Assembly (NCBI GenBank): GCA_036556695.1
Contig: DATBIY010000125.1
Location: 1 to 12,651, forward strand
Source: DASSCW01 sp036556695
GTDB lineage: Bacteria > Chloroflexota > Limnocylindria > QHBO01
Length of the DNA stretch: 12,651 bases
Direction of reading: 5' to 3'
How positions within the stretch are numbered: the first letter of the stretch is position 1; every line of letters starts with the position of its first letter. Below are positions 6,774 through 12,651 of this stretch, piece after piece. The position numbers and the translations under genes are program-made. The notes under the pieces were generated by a model. The model searched no databases. It was not told the origin of the DNA and saw only the letters and a program-made list of their open reading frames with translations.

Positions 6774-6847
6774 GCGAGAAGCGCGCAATTGCGGTGCGTT
6801 TGGACACCGCCGGACCTGGGCGGCTACCGCTTCGCGGCCGCACTCGT

Positions 6848-6853
6848 TAGCAT
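6848..6853 (+). promoter_or_regulatory. Possible -10 box for the 5'-nucleotidase gene
   Basis: TAGCAT lies 50 bases before the GTG start. The same hexamer forms the -10 of the tRNA-fMet promoter. No good -35 is seen at standard spacing. The surrounding 130-base gap (6774-6903) holds only this box and the ribosome site. Confidence 0.35.
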
Positions 6854-6887
6854 CTTCCCCTCGCGACTGTCCCAGGCCCACGGAATC

Positions 6888-6895
6888 AGGAGGAG
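6888..6895 (+). promoter_or_regulatory. Strong Shine-Dalgarno for the 5'-nucleotidase
   Basis: AGGAGGAG with an 8-base spacer to GTG 6904. It decides this non-ATG start over the internal ATG codons. Confidence 0.75.
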
Positions 6896-6903
6896 ACCTC
6901 ACC

Positions 6904-8679
6904 GTGCCATTCCCGAAGGCTGGAGCGCTGCCCACCCACCGACGTCTGATGACGCTGGTGCTGGTCGTGCTCGCCACCCTGTCGCTCGTCCTTCCGGTCG
7001 GAACCGTGGCCGCGGCCCGGCCCACGACCGTGGACGTGCAGCTCCTGGCAATCAACGACTTCCACGGCAATCTGGAGCCGCCCAGCGGCTCCAGCGGGCG
7101 CGTCGGCTCCGCCGCCGATGATGCGGCCTGCATCGCCTCGCCGACCTGCGACCTTGCCGGCGGCGTTGCCTACCTGGCCGACGACATCAAGGCGCTCGAG
7201 GCCACGAACCCCAACACGCTGGTCGTCTCGGCCGGCGACAACATCGGCGCCTCGCCGCTCCTGTCGGCCGCGTTCCACGACGAGCCGACCATCGAGGCCC
7301 TGAACGAGCTTGGCCTGGACGTGTCGGCGGTCGGCAACCACGAGTTCGACGAGGGCGTCACCGAGCTGCTGCGCATGCAGAACGGCGGCTGCCATCCGAC
7401 AGACGGCTGCCAGACCGGCCACCAGTTCGCCGGCGCCGACTTCCAGTTCCTGGCGGCCAACGTCGTCTACAAGAAGAACAACAGGTCCATCCTGCCGGCT
7501 TCCACCATCGAGCGGGTGGCGGGCGTGAAGATTGGCTTCATCGGCCTGACGCTGGAAGGCACGCCGCTGATCGTCAGCGCCAACGGCATCCAGGACGTCA
7601 AGTTCCTGGATGAGGCCACGACCATAAACAAGGCGGCACGTGACCTGCGCGACCGCGGCGTCAAGACCATCGTGGTGCTGATCCACGAGGGCGGCGCGCA
7701 GTCGGCGGGCCTCAGCCCCTCGACGATCAACACCTGCACCAACATGGCCGGCGCCATCACCGGCATCGTGGGCAACCTGGCTCCGACCATCGACATGGTG
7801 GTCAGCGGCCACACCCACAACGCCTACAACTGCCAGCTGCCGAACCGCAACGGCGAGCTCATCCCGGTGAGCAGCGCATCGTCGTTCGGCCGCCTGGTGA
7901 CCGATATCGACATGACGATCAGCACCAAGACCGGCAATCCGACGTCGATCTCGGTGAACAACCAGATCGTCTTCCGCGACGTGGCGGATGCCGCTGAGCA
8001 GGCGCTCATCGACGGCTACAAGACCCTGGTCGCGCCGATCGCCAACCGAGTGGTCGGCCAGATCACGGCCAATATCACGCGCGCGGCCGACGCGGAGGGC
8101 GAGTCGGCGCTGGGTGACGTGATCGCCGACGCGCAGCTGGCCTACACCCAGTCGGCCGGCGCGCAACTGGCATTCATGAACCCAGGAGGCATACGAACGG
8201 ACCTGACGTACCTCAGCTCGCCGGTTGGCGAGGGGGACGGCAACGTCACGTTTGGTGAGGCCTTCGCGGTCCAGCCGTTCAACAACCTGGTGGTGACCCA
8301 GGACATGACCGGCCAGCAGATCAAGGACGTGCTGGAGCAGCAATGGGCTGCCTGCACCCCGGCCGGCAGGTCCGGCGGGGCGACCGTCATCCTGCAGGTG
8401 TCGGCCACGTTCACCTACTCGTACAGCGACACCGCCGCGTGCGGCAGCCGAATCTCGAACATGATGCTCAACGGCTCGCCCATCGATCTGGGCACCACCT
8501 ACAAGGTGACGGCCAACAACTTCCTGGCCGATGGCGGCGACAGCTTCCCGGCCTTTGCCGTTGGCACGAACCGCGTCTTCGCGCCGCTGTTCGATGTCGA
8601 CGCGTTGGCAGCCTACCTGGGCGGTCCCGCGTCCCCGGTGGCACCGGGTCCGCAGAACCGGATCACCAAGCTGCCGTAA
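6904..8679 (+). CDS. Secreted bifunctional 5'-nucleotidase / metallophosphoesterase (UshA-like)
   Basis: A 591-residue exported enzyme. The signal peptide has basic PTHRR, a hydrophobic core to about residue 33 and a probable cleavage after VAAA (about 38). The metallophosphoesterase domain shows AINDFHGN (Asp52, His54), AGDN (Asp112), GNHEFD (Asn145, His146), LIHEGG (His261) and SGHTHN (His303, His305), so the dimetal site is complete. The C-terminal nucleotide-binding domain (PF02872) has GESALGDVIADA (from 399), NPGGIR (426-431), FGEAFAVQPFN (450-460) and LADGGDSF (541-548). Eight cysteines fall in four close or paired positions (76/82, 163/169, 278/310, 484/513), fitting disulfides outside the cell. 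There is no C-terminal anchor or sorting signal. The enzyme should release phosphate and nucleosides from extracellular nucleotides. It is a single-gene unit ending at a hairpin. Confidence 0.94.
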   Translation: MPFPKAGALPTHRRLMTLVLVVLATLSLVLPVGTVAAARPTTVDVQLLAINDFHGNLEPPSGSSGRVGSAADDAACIASPTCDLAGGVAYLADDIKALEATNPNTLVVSAGDNIGASPLLSAAFHDEPTIEALNELGLDVSAVGNHEFDEGVTELLRMQNGGCHPTDGCQTGHQFAGADFQFLAANVVYKKNNRSILPASTIERVAGVKIGFIGLTLEGTPLIVSANGIQDVKFLDEATTINKAARDLRDRGVKTIVVLIHEGGAQSAGLSPSTINTCTNMAGAITGIVGNLAPTIDMVVSGHTHNAYNCQLPNRNGELIPVSSASSFGRLVTDIDMTISTKTGNPTSISVNNQIVFRDVADAAEQALIDGYKTLVAPIANRVVGQITANITRAADAEGESALGDVIADAQLAYTQSAGAQLAFMNPGGIRTDLTYLSSPVGEGDGNVTFGEAFAVQPFNNLVVTQDMTGQQIKDVLEQQWAACTPAGRSGGATVILQVSATFTYSYSDTAACGSRISNMMLNGSPIDLGTTYKVTANNFLADGGDSFPAFAVGTNRVFAPLFDVDALAAYLGGPASPVAPGPQNRITKLP

Positions 8680-8699
8680 GTTCGGCAGCCACGTAGCGC

Positions 8700-8728
8700 G
8701 AGAGGCCGGGCCGAGTGCCCGGCCTCTC
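8700..8728 (+). terminator. Hairpin terminator-like element after the 5'-nucleotidase
   Basis: GAGAGGCCGGG (8700-8710) pairs perfectly with CCCGGCCTCTC (8718-8728), and one further C-G pair closes a 5-base loop. It lies 20 bases after the stop. There is no T run downstream, so it is either a U-less terminator or an RNA-stabilising 3' hairpin. Confidence 0.6.
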
Positions 8729-8741
8729 CGTATGCCGCCGG

Positions 8742-8778
8742 ACAAAGGCGAACGCCGCCTGGCGGGAGGCGGCGTTCG
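8742..8778 (-). terminator. Terminator of tRNA-fMet
   Basis: CGAACGCCGCCT (8749-8760) and AGGCGGCGTTCG (8767-8778) form a perfect 12-bp stem with a 6-base loop. On the minus strand it is followed by GCCTTTGTC, a short T-containing tail, and it lies 13 bases beyond the tRNA 3' end. This fits termination of the minus-strand tRNA. It stands back to back with the hairpin of the convergent nucleotidase gene. Confidence 0.65.
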
Positions 8779-8791
8779 TATCTGGTGAGCG

Positions 8792-8866
<75 letters not shown>

Positions 8867-8873
8867 GCCGCCT

Positions 8874-8902
8874 ATGCTAGCCAGCCCCCGGGGTTCGGTC
8901 AA
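8874..8902 (-). promoter_or_regulatory. Promoter of tRNA-fMet
   Basis: On the minus strand, TTGACC (from 8902-8897) and TAGCAT (from 8879-8874) are separated by exactly 17 bases, and the tRNA begins 7 bases after the -10. This is the best sigma70-type promoter in the window. Confidence 0.82.
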
Positions 8903-8908
8903 ACCCCG
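8889..8908. promoter_or_regulatory. Inverted repeat between tRNA-fMet and the cytochrome operon
   Basis: CGGGGTT (8889-8895) and AACCCCG (8902-8908) form a perfect 7-base dyad around a 6-base centre. The dyad covers the tRNA promoter's -35 hexamer and also the place where the -35 of the opposite, rightward promoter should be. It could be an operator, an activator site or a chance hairpin. Confidence 0.4.
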
Positions 8909-8919
8909 AGCGGCTCCGC

Positions 8920-8925
8920 TACAAT
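8920..8925 (+). promoter_or_regulatory. -10 box of the CcoN-like / cytochrome c operon
   Basis: TACAAT matches the consensus at five of six positions. Hexamers 16-18 bases upstream (GTCAAA, GGTCAA, CGGTCA) are poor -35 elements, so an activator may be needed. The predicted leader of about 60 bases contains a small hairpin (GTCCGC 8935-8940 with GCGGAC 8945-8950) and the AGGAGGG at 8972-8978. Confidence 0.55.
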
Positions 8926-8991
8926 GCGGCGGAGGTCCGCTCCCGCGGACTGGCGAGCCCCGTTTGTCCGCAGGAGGGTTTGCGCGCGCCG

Positions 8992-10482
8992 ATGGCTGTG
9001 AACCCCAAGAAGCTCCGGCCGTACGACGAGCCGCCGCGCGTCCGAGGACCGCTCATCCCGAGCCGGCCCGACAGCGCCGCGACGGCCTTCATGGTGCTCG
9101 GCGCCCTCTGGCTGGTGGTGGCCACCGGCCTTGGCGCGCTGTGGGTCCTGATGCTGATGTTCCCCGACCAGCTCCACTTCGCCATGGACTTCGACCTGCC
9201 GATCATTGGCAAGCTGGGCATCGACGTCACCGCGAACACGGTGAGCTCCGGCTTCATGAACGCGCTCGTCTTCGGGTGGTTGTCGAACGCCGCCTTCGCC
9301 GCGGTGCTGTTCATCACGCCCCGGCTGACCGGCGCCCGGCTGGTCGGCGAATCGATCACCTGGCTCGGGATGGCCGCCTGGAACCTGGGCGTCGGCTCCG
9401 GGCTGGCGGGCCTCTACATCCCGCAGATCGCGGGCAACGGCCCGCTGGCCGAGTTCCCGCTGCCGGCCGACGGCCTGATGCTGCTGGCGATGCTGATCGT
9501 CAATATCGCCTTCTGGCGCACCCTGCTCGTGTCCCGCCAGCGGATGCCGTACGTCAGCGTCTGGTTCTTCGCGCTCGCACTGCTGGCCAGCATGGGCGCC
9601 TACGCGCTCGGTGCTGCCGCGCAGGCCGGGGCGACCTTCATCAACCTGGACGCGACGACGGTGGCGCTCATCTACGCGTTCGTGGCGCGAGCCCTGTTCA
9701 CCTACTGGATCCTGGGCGTCACGCTGGGCACGCTGTTCTACGTCGTCCCGCGGGCCACCCTCAACGCGCTGGCCTCGAGCGGCCTGGCCCTGGTGGCGTG
9801 GGCGCTGTGGGCCGGCCTCGCCGGGCTGTCGGCGGTCGGCGCCCTGGTCGACCCGTCGGTGCCGTTCGTCATCACCCAGCTCGGCAACGTCGGCACCATG
9901 CTGCTGGTCGCCCCGGTGTTCCTGGCGGTGGCCGACCTGGGGCTGACCATGCGCGGCCGCTGGTCGCTGATGCTCGGCACCGGCGCCGTGTCGCTGGCGG
10001 TCATTGGCATGGCGTTCCTGGTCGGGTCCACCGTCCTGGAGGCGATCGGCGCGCTGCGCAGCGTGCAGGGCTTCGTGCACGGCACCGAGTGGGCGGCCGG
10101 GGCGCTGCTGTTCGGCACGCTGGGCGCCGCCACGTTCGCCTTCTACGCCTTCGCCGAGCACGCGGCCCCGCGGATGTTCCGCCGCGACTGGGCCGGCACC
10201 CTCCTCACCGACGCGCAGCTGTGGGCGACGTTCGCCGGCACCGCCATGGCCGGGCTGGCGCTGATCGGCGCCGGCATCGCGCACGGAGCGCTGGTGGCGC
10301 AGGGCGCGCCGAGCGACCAGCTCAACGGGACACTGCTGTGGTTCCGGATGGTCGCCGCCGGCGGGCTTGGCCTGGCCTCGCTGGGCGGCATCTGCCTGGT
10401 CGGCACGTTGTTCCTGATGTACACCACCGCGCGCCGGGCCGAATACAGCCTGGCCGATGCCGTCCCGGCCGCGGGGCACTGA
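8992..10482 (+). CDS. CcoN-like (cbb3 oxidase subunit I-related) 12-helix protein lacking all haem and copper ligands
   Basis: A 496-residue, very hydrophobic protein with about twelve predicted membrane helices (roughly 31-57, 85-109, 120-145, 158-178, 188-212, 222-251, 262-286, 293-316, 327-350, 366-388, 409-434, 450-478), the architecture of CcoN. By eye it aligns with CcoN at FMNALVFGWLSNA (88-100, against HTNAVIFAFGGNA), LGTLFYVVP (245-253) and HGTEW (363-367, against HYTDW). The six ligand positions read Phe88 (low-spin haem), Arg233, Gly283 and Ala284 (CuB), and Ala371 and Leu373 (the HxH of helix 10). Only five histidines exist (62, 363, 390, 431, 496). Thus homology is clear, but canonical oxygen or nitric oxide reduction is not possible. 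The start is uncertain: ATG 8992 lies 13 bases after AGGAGGG, while TTG 8980 is too close. It is the first gene of a tight operon with cytochrome c. Confidence 0.82.
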   Translation: MAVNPKKLRPYDEPPRVRGPLIPSRPDSAATAFMVLGALWLVVATGLGALWVLMLMFPDQLHFAMDFDLPIIGKLGIDVTANTVSSGFMNALVFGWLSNAAFAAVLFITPRLTGARLVGESITWLGMAAWNLGVGSGLAGLYIPQIAGNGPLAEFPLPADGLMLLAMLIVNIAFWRTLLVSRQRMPYVSVWFFALALLASMGAYALGAAAQAGATFINLDATTVALIYAFVARALFTYWILGVTLGTLFYVVPRATLNALASSGLALVAWALWAGLAGLSAVGALVDPSVPFVITQLGNVGTMLLVAPVFLAVADLGLTMRGRWSLMLGTGAVSLAVIGMAFLVGSTVLEAIGALRSVQGFVHGTEWAAGALLFGTLGAATFAFYAFAEHAAPRMFRRDWAGTLLTDAQLWATFAGTAMAGLALIGAGIAHGALVAQGAPSDQLNGTLLWFRMVAAGGLGLASLGGICLVGTLFLMYTTARRAEYSLADAVPAAGH

Positions 10483-10486
10483 GCCG

Positions 10487-10957
10487 ATGACCGTTCCCAC
10501 GCCAATCGAGGTCCAGTCGCGGTCGGTTCCGGGCTGGGCCATCGGCCTCACTGTCCTGGTCTTCCTGGTCGGTGGCGTGTACCTGGCCGGCAACCTGTCG
10601 GGCGAGAACCCGCCGATCCTGGCCGCGCCATCCGCCTCGGGCTCCGGCGCGCCGAACGTGGCCCAGGCCGCGAAGGCGGTCATCAACAAGGCCCAGCCGC
10701 CGTGCACCGCCTGCCACGGGCCGAACCTGGAGGGCCAGGGGGCATTCCCGAACCTGCACGGCATCGCCGAGGGACCGGCCACCCCGGACCTCGCGCAGCT
10801 GGCCAAGGACCACCCGGACGACTGGATCAACCTGTGGATCGACGGCACCGGCGACGAGGTCAAGGGCATCGATCGCAAGGGCATGCCGCAGTTCGGCCAG
10901 CAGCTGACGCCCGACGAGATCGCCACCATCGTCGACTACCTCAAGACGCTGCAATGA
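10487..10957 (+). CDS. Membrane-anchored monohaem cytochrome c
   Basis: A 156-residue protein with an N-terminal uncleaved-looking membrane helix (VPGWAIGLTVLVFLVGGVYL, 14-33) and no lipobox. A Pro/Ala/Ser linker follows, then a class I cytochrome c domain outside the membrane. The haem motif is CTACH (Cys73, Cys76, His77), and the distal ligand is probably Met133 in GMPQFG. The C-terminal helix is TPDEIATIVDYLKTL. It resembles CcoO/CcoP or NorC-like electron-input subunits, with one haem only. It starts 4 bases after the stop of the CcoN-like gene, and its own stop overlaps the next start (ATGA). Position and topology suggest that it is the partner of the CcoN-like protein. It requires a cytochrome c maturation system, which is not in this window. 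Confidence 0.9.
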   Translation: MTVPTPIEVQSRSVPGWAIGLTVLVFLVGGVYLAGNLSGENPPILAAPSASGSGAPNVAQAAKAVINKAQPPCTACHGPNLEGQGAFPNLHGIAEGPATPDLAQLAKDHPDDWINLWIDGTGDEVKGIDRKGMPQFGQQLTPDEIATIVDYLKTLQ

Positions 10958-11823
10958 CCGATCCGGCCGCCCGGCCGGTACGTAGCGTGGCCGTCCTGAT
11001 CGGTGGGTCGGAGATGGCCGAGATCGACGGAGCGGCGCAGGCCCTGGGCCTCTCGCAGGATGCGTTGATGGAGGCTGCCGGTGCGGCGGTGGCGGAGGTG
11101 GCGCTCACCGAGCTGGCGCGCCTGGCTGAGCCGCTGCGCGGGCCTGGCGGTCCGCTGGCCGAGTCGCCCCTCACCGTGGTGCTGTCCGGGCCCGGCAACA
11201 ACGGCGGCGACGGCTTTGTGGTGGCGCGACGGTTGGCCGCCGCCGGACGGCGGGTGGTGGTCGTGCTTGCCGGCGACGCATCGAAGATCGGCGCGGCTGG
11301 GCACGCCGCGGGCCACAACTGGACGGTGCTGCAGGCGATGGCCGCGGCCGGCTCGCTGGAGCTGTACGTGGCGCCGACCCCGGAGCTGTTGGTCCAGCTT
11401 CGTGCGCGCCTCTCGCTGGCCACCCTGCTGGTCGACGCCTTGCTCGGGACCGGCTCCTCCGGGCCGTTGCGTGAACCGATCTCCACCGCCGTCGACCTGG
11501 CCAACGGCATCCGCACCCACGCCCGCGCCGCCGGGCGGCCCTGCAGCGTGCTGGCGGTCGACGCGCCGACCGGCGTGGACATCACCGATGGCAGCCATGC
11601 CACGCCGGTCGTGGAGGCGGACGTGACAGTCACCTTCCACCGCGCCAAGGCCGGTTTTGCCCTGGATCCCGAGGCGCGGCGCCTGGCCGGCCGCTACCTG
11701 GTAGCGCCCATCGGCATTCCGCTGGAGGCGGAGGAGGGCGTCGTGCCGCCGGACGGCGAGTTTCCGCCGGCCCGGATCACGCAGGTCACCTGGCAGGAGC
11801 CCGGGGAGCAGCAGGGCGGGTGA
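10954..11823 (+). CDS. nnrE: NAD(P)H-hydrate epimerase (YjeF N-terminal domain)
   Basis: A 289-residue cytoplasmic enzyme that epimerises damaged (R)-NAD(P)H hydrate for repair by the ADP/ATP-dependent dehydratase. Motifs: an early helical segment with LMEAAGAAVAE (38-48), the dinucleotide loop SGPGNNGGDGFVVARRL (78-94), LLVDALLGTGSSGPLR (158-173), VLAVDAPTGVDITDG (199-213; most relatives read VDVPSGVD) and ADVTVTFHRAKAGF (222-235). Only the epimerase domain is present: no dehydratase (NnrD) domain follows, so the partner must be elsewhere. An insertion of about 10 Gly/Pro/Ala residues (62-72) precedes the loop. Its ATG overlaps the cytochrome c stop (ATGA) and its stop overlaps the next GTG, so it is translated as part of the operon. 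Confidence 0.92.
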   Translation: MTDPAARPVRSVAVLIGGSEMAEIDGAAQALGLSQDALMEAAGAAVAEVALTELARLAEPLRGPGGPLAESPLTVVLSGPGNNGGDGFVVARRLAAAGRRVVVVLAGDASKIGAAGHAAGHNWTVLQAMAAAGSLELYVAPTPELLVQLRARLSLATLLVDALLGTGSSGPLREPISTAVDLANGIRTHARAAGRPCSVLAVDAPTGVDITDGSHATPVVEADVTVTFHRAKAGFALDPEARRLAGRYLVAPIGIPLEAEEGVVPPDGEFPPARITQVTWQEPGEQQGG

Positions 11824-12629
11824 CCGACGCCCTCCACGAACGGCGCCGCCGCTCGTTCGATGCGGTCGCGGACCGCTACCTGGCCCATCGCCCGCCGTAC
11901 CCGGTGGCGGTACTCGACCTCGTGGCGGAGAAGGTCCCGCCCCCCGCCGATGTGCTCGAGGTCGGTCCGGGGCCCGGCCTGGCGACGATCCCGCTGGCGG
12001 CCCGCGGCTACCGGATCGTGGCCGTCGAGCTCGGGGAGCGGCTGGCGGCGGAGGCGCGACGCCACCTTGCCGGATACGACCAGGTGCAGGTCGTCACCGC
12101 CGACTTCGGGCAGTGGCAGCCGCCGCGTCCGCACGCCTTCGACCTGGTCCTGGCGGCCAGCGTCTGGCACTGGATCGACCCCGCCGTTGGCTACAAGCGG
12201 GCGTGGCTGGCGCTCCGGGCCGGGGGCTGGCTGGCGCTGATGGCCAACCATCCGCGCCCAGGGAGGCTTGGCACTCGCTCGCGGCGCTTCTGGGCTGCGA
12301 CCGATGCGATCTATCGGCGTCACGCCCCCGAGCTGGTGCGCCGGCGGGGCTGGAACCCGTCGCGCCTGCCGGACCAGGCGGCCGCCATCCGGCGCAGCGG
12401 CCGGTTCACGGCGGTCGAGCGGCACGTGGTCGCCTGGCGCCATGTCTTCGACCCGGACGACTACGTGGCCCTGCTCGACACCTACTCGGACCATCGCATC
12501 CTGCCCACTCGCCGCCGGGAGCGGCTGTTCGACGACATCCGGCGGCTGGCCCGCGACGAGTTCGGGGGACAGGTGCCGCGCTACTACCGAACCGTTCTCT
12601 ACCTGGCGCGGTCTGCCCCACAGGGCTAG
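11820..12629 (+). CDS. Class I SAM-dependent methyltransferase
   Basis: A 269-residue soluble protein starting at GTG 11820 in a GTGA overlap with the nnrE stop. The N-terminal RRRSFDAVADRYLAHRPPYP (9-28) is the usual cap of this subgroup. Motif I is DVLEVGPGPGLATIPLA (44-60), the ribose-binding acid is Glu70 (IVAVELGE), motif III contains TADF (93-96), and motif IV is FDLVLAASVWHWIDP (107-121), followed by LRAGGWLAL (132-140). This is a Rossmann-fold methyltransferase (Methyltransf_11/25 type). The basic C-terminal half (RRRERLFDDIRRLARDEFGG) likely forms the substrate cap. The acceptor is unknown. It is probably the last gene of the cytochrome operon; only 22 bases follow it before the window ends. 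Confidence 0.9.
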   Translation: MTDALHERRRRSFDAVADRYLAHRPPYPVAVLDLVAEKVPPPADVLEVGPGPGLATIPLAARGYRIVAVELGERLAAEARRHLAGYDQVQVVTADFGQWQPPRPHAFDLVLAASVWHWIDPAVGYKRAWLALRAGGWLALMANHPRPGRLGTRSRRFWAATDAIYRRHAPELVRRRGWNPSRLPDQAAAIRRSGRFTAVERHVVAWRHVFDPDDYVALLDTYSDHRILPTRRRERLFDDIRRLARDEFGGQVPRYYRTVLYLARSAPQG

Positions 12630-12651
12630 CCGGCGCCCGGTTTCAGCTCGA

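Noticed and set aside
6886..8745. Minus-strand 619-codon frame opposite the 5'-nucleotidase
   Set aside because: Same shadow effect; the plus-strand protein has a complete metal site and signal peptide.
8980..8991. TTG start for the CcoN-like gene
   Set aside because: The AGGAGGG ends one base before it, leaving no spacer; ATG 8992 is more plausible although its spacer is long.
8899..10929. Minus-strand 676-codon frame opposite the CcoN-like and cytochrome genes
   Set aside because: Low-complexity Gln/Arg/Gly/Asp-rich translation with no motif; it also runs through two well-supported plus-strand genes.
10954..11823. nnrE as a truncated bifunctional repair enzyme missing its dehydratase domain
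   Set aside because: Single-domain epimerases are common and the frame ends in a designed-looking overlap with the next gene.

Overview
This is a GC-rich, gene-dense chromosomal segment with ordinary housekeeping and energy-metabolism content. I see no phage, IS element, CRISPR array, integrase or replication origin. Very high GC, frequent GTG starts, ATGA/GTGA stop-start overlaps, start codons placed just after a TAGNNT box with no room for a long leader, and a GerW-family protein all fit a high-GC Chloroflexota-type bacterium (Limnocylindria-like) or a related terrestrial or freshwater lineage. That placement is inference from gene style and protein flavour, and an actinobacterial relative is not excluded.

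Layout, left to right. 1-1878 (minus strand): a phosphate-uptake operon, transcribed as DUF47/PhoU-like accessory protein, then a PiT phosphate transporter (8-nt gene overlap), then the start of a MarR-type regulator that runs off the window. 2015-2282: a 62-codon CxxC protein facing a tRNA-Lys(UUU). 2362-4647: a monofunctional proline dehydrogenase followed by a saccharopine-dehydrogenase-family oxidoreductase, a likely amino-acid catabolism pair. 4696-5022: a GerW-family membrane protein. 5089-6773: two translationally coupled alpha/beta hydrolases, the first a predicted lipoprotein with Asp at the nucleophile position. 6904-8679: a secreted UshA-like 5'-nucleotidase. 8700-8866: two back-to-back hairpins and the initiator tRNA-fMet with a very good promoter on the minus strand. 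8992-12629: a tight four-gene unit of a CcoN-like 12-helix membrane protein, a membrane-anchored monohaem cytochrome c, NAD(P)H-hydrate epimerase and a SAM-dependent methyltransferase.

The most unusual item is the first gene of that last unit. It aligns clearly with cbb3 oxidase subunit I, including the Asn-rich helix-2 motif and the HxTxW motif before helix 10. However, all six histidines that bind the two haems and CuB in CcoN are replaced (Phe88, Arg233, Gly283, Ala284, Ala371, Leu373). The protein has only five histidines in total, so it cannot be a conventional oxygen or nitric oxide reductase, although it is co-transcribed with a c-type cytochrome.

Phosphate theme: the PiT operon at one end and a secreted nucleotidase in the middle could together release and import phosphate, but they are separate transcription units and no shared regulatory site is visible.
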